Shown: piece after piece, positions 63,470 through 64,000 of the stretch | Numbering within the stretch: the first letter of the stretch is position 1 | How the letters are laid out: every line of letters starts with the position of its first letter | DNA from: Methylotenera_A sp031369365 | GTDB taxonomy: Bacteria; Pseudomonadota; Gammaproteobacteria; Burkholderiales; Methylophilaceae | Reading direction: 5' to 3' | Assembly: GCA_031369365.1 (NCBI GenBank) | Contig: JANMOP010000082.1 | Location: forward strand, 14,911 to 78,910 | Length of the DNA stretch: 64,000 nucleotides | Made by a program: the position numbers and the translations under genes | The notes under the pieces: model-generated | What the model saw: the letters and a program-made list of their open reading frames with translations, nothing else | Databases searched by the model: none | What the model was told of the DNA's origin: nothing

Positions 63470-63937
63470 CTATTCGCGGTGATAAGGATGGTTTTGATTG
63501 ACTGCATGCGCTCTGTAAAGTTGCTCACATAGCAAAACTCGTACAAAAGCGTGTGGAAATGTGAGTTTAGATAAGCCCCACAACATGCTAGCACTTTGCT
63601 TGATGCTATTATGCAAGCCGTCTGCGCCACCAATGATGATGCTGATGTCTTTGCCTAAACCTTGCCAATTCATGAGTTTTTCGGCCAGTTGCAGCGTGCT
63701 AATTTCTGCTCCGCGCTCGTCGCAGGCAACCAAATAATCTTTGCCAACTGCGTCAATAATGCGCTTGGCTTCTGCTTCTTGTACGTTATGCGTGCTGTTG
63801 CCAGCCGCGCGTTTTTCGGGTTTTATTTCGATGATTTCAATGGTGATTTCGCGCGGCATACGCTTGATGTATTCTGCACAAGCGGTATCGACCCAAGCGG
63901 GCATTTTGTGGCCTACGGAGAGGATGCGCAGTTTCAT
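63470..63937 (-). CDS. rlmH: 23S rRNA pseudouridine(1915) N3-methyltransferase
   Basis: 155 residues, exactly the family length, from ATG 63937 (an upstream in-frame start at 63988 would add residues without conservation). SPOUT motifs: MKLRILSVGHKMPAWVDTACAEYIKRMP, DYLVACDERGAEISTLQLAEKL, ISIIIGGADGL and LTFPHAFVRVLLCEQLYRAHAVNQNHPYHRE. Methylates the pseudouridine in helix 69 of 23S rRNA. Confidence 0.97.
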   Translation of the reverse strand: MKLRILSVGHKMPAWVDTACAEYIKRMPREITIEIIEIKPEKRAAGNSTHNVQEAEAKRIIDAVGKDYLVACDERGAEISTLQLAEKLMNWQGLGKDISIIIGGADGLHNSIKQSASMLWGLSKLTFPHAFVRVLLCEQLYRAHAVNQNHPYHRE

Positions 63938-63951
63938 GTGAATTGCTTTTC

Positions 63952-64000
63952 GTAGGAGCGACGTCCTCGTCGCGATAAATATAAGCAAAAAATCGCGACG
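63952..64000. repeat. REP-like repeat pair at window end (cut)
   Basis: GTAGGAGCGACGTCCTCGTC and following (63952-63976), then the start of an inverted copy (ATCGCGACG, 63992-64000) that runs off the window. Matches the repeat at 51283-51307 in inverse orientation. Confidence 0.75.

Overview
The window looks like the chromosome of a methylotrophic beta-proteobacterium of the Methylophilaceae (Methylotenera/Methylobacillus type). This rests on low GC, an eps cluster in the order known from methanolan synthesis in Methylobacillus (epsD-E-F-G, exosortase B/epsH, epsI, with epsL and a CPBP protease), PEP-CTERM proteins, and the block recA-recX-alaS-lysC. The genus is an inference from gene content, not from a database search.

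Layout. 1-12.3 kb: the 3' part of a giant filamentous-haemagglutinin-like adhesin, followed by a locus with an ExbB-type channel fused to a LamG-like periplasmic domain, two ExbD proteins, a TonB-like protein, a porin and a secreted coiled-coil protein. 12.3-34.5 kb: a long plus-strand exopolysaccharide cluster: CPBP protease, EpsL, EpsD, EpsE, EpsF, EpsG, exosortase XrtB, EpsI, a secreted glycoside hydrolase, several glycosyltransferases, a methyltransferase, a Wzy-like polymerase, an acetyltransferase, a Wzx-like flippase, a pyruvyl transferase, a nitroreductase, a radical SAM protein, and a broken family-2 glycosyltransferase at the end. 34.7-38.5 kb: two PEP-CTERM proteins (likely XrtB substrates), a rhomboid protease and a small basic protein.

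38.5-46.6 kb: accessory DNA. It holds a gene-poor, apparently decayed stretch, an AAA+ ATPase paired with a small ribbon-helix-helix-like protein, and a 1.7-kb unit in which one unknown Cys/His-plus-HTH protein is enclosed by two ~193-bp inverted repeats. These are followed by an intact IS1595-family insertion sequence with perfect ends and 8-bp target duplication, and an excisionase/integrase pair abutting the 3' end of tRNA-Arg(ACG). I read this as an integrative element inserted at tRNA-Arg; its far end was not found.

46.6-64 kb: core genome: tRNA-Arg, tRNA-Ser, a 53-bp hairpin tandem repeat, lysC, alaS, recX, recA, a His/Gly-repeat secreted protein, pncC, pgpA, thiL, vanZ, mog, a PDZ protein, a Na+/H+ antiporter, darP, pmbA, mlaA, a photolyase and rlmH. 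This part is sprinkled with small dispersed palindromic repeats, one of which lies in frame inside the photolyase gene.

The surface theme links the first half. The polymerase, flippase and Wza/Wzz proteins make and export a polysaccharide, glycosyltransferases and modifying enzymes decorate it, XrtB processes PEP-CTERM proteins in the same envelope, and the TonB/ExbBD locus probably energises an outer-membrane step next to the giant adhesin. The most unusual items are the inverted-repeat-flanked unit (42161-43901), the LamG-ExbB/TonB locus, the AAA+ protein with a possible TraG-like N-terminal part, the repeat-built insertion in the photolyase, and the glycosyltransferase remnant that shares a 3' tail with the radical SAM gene.
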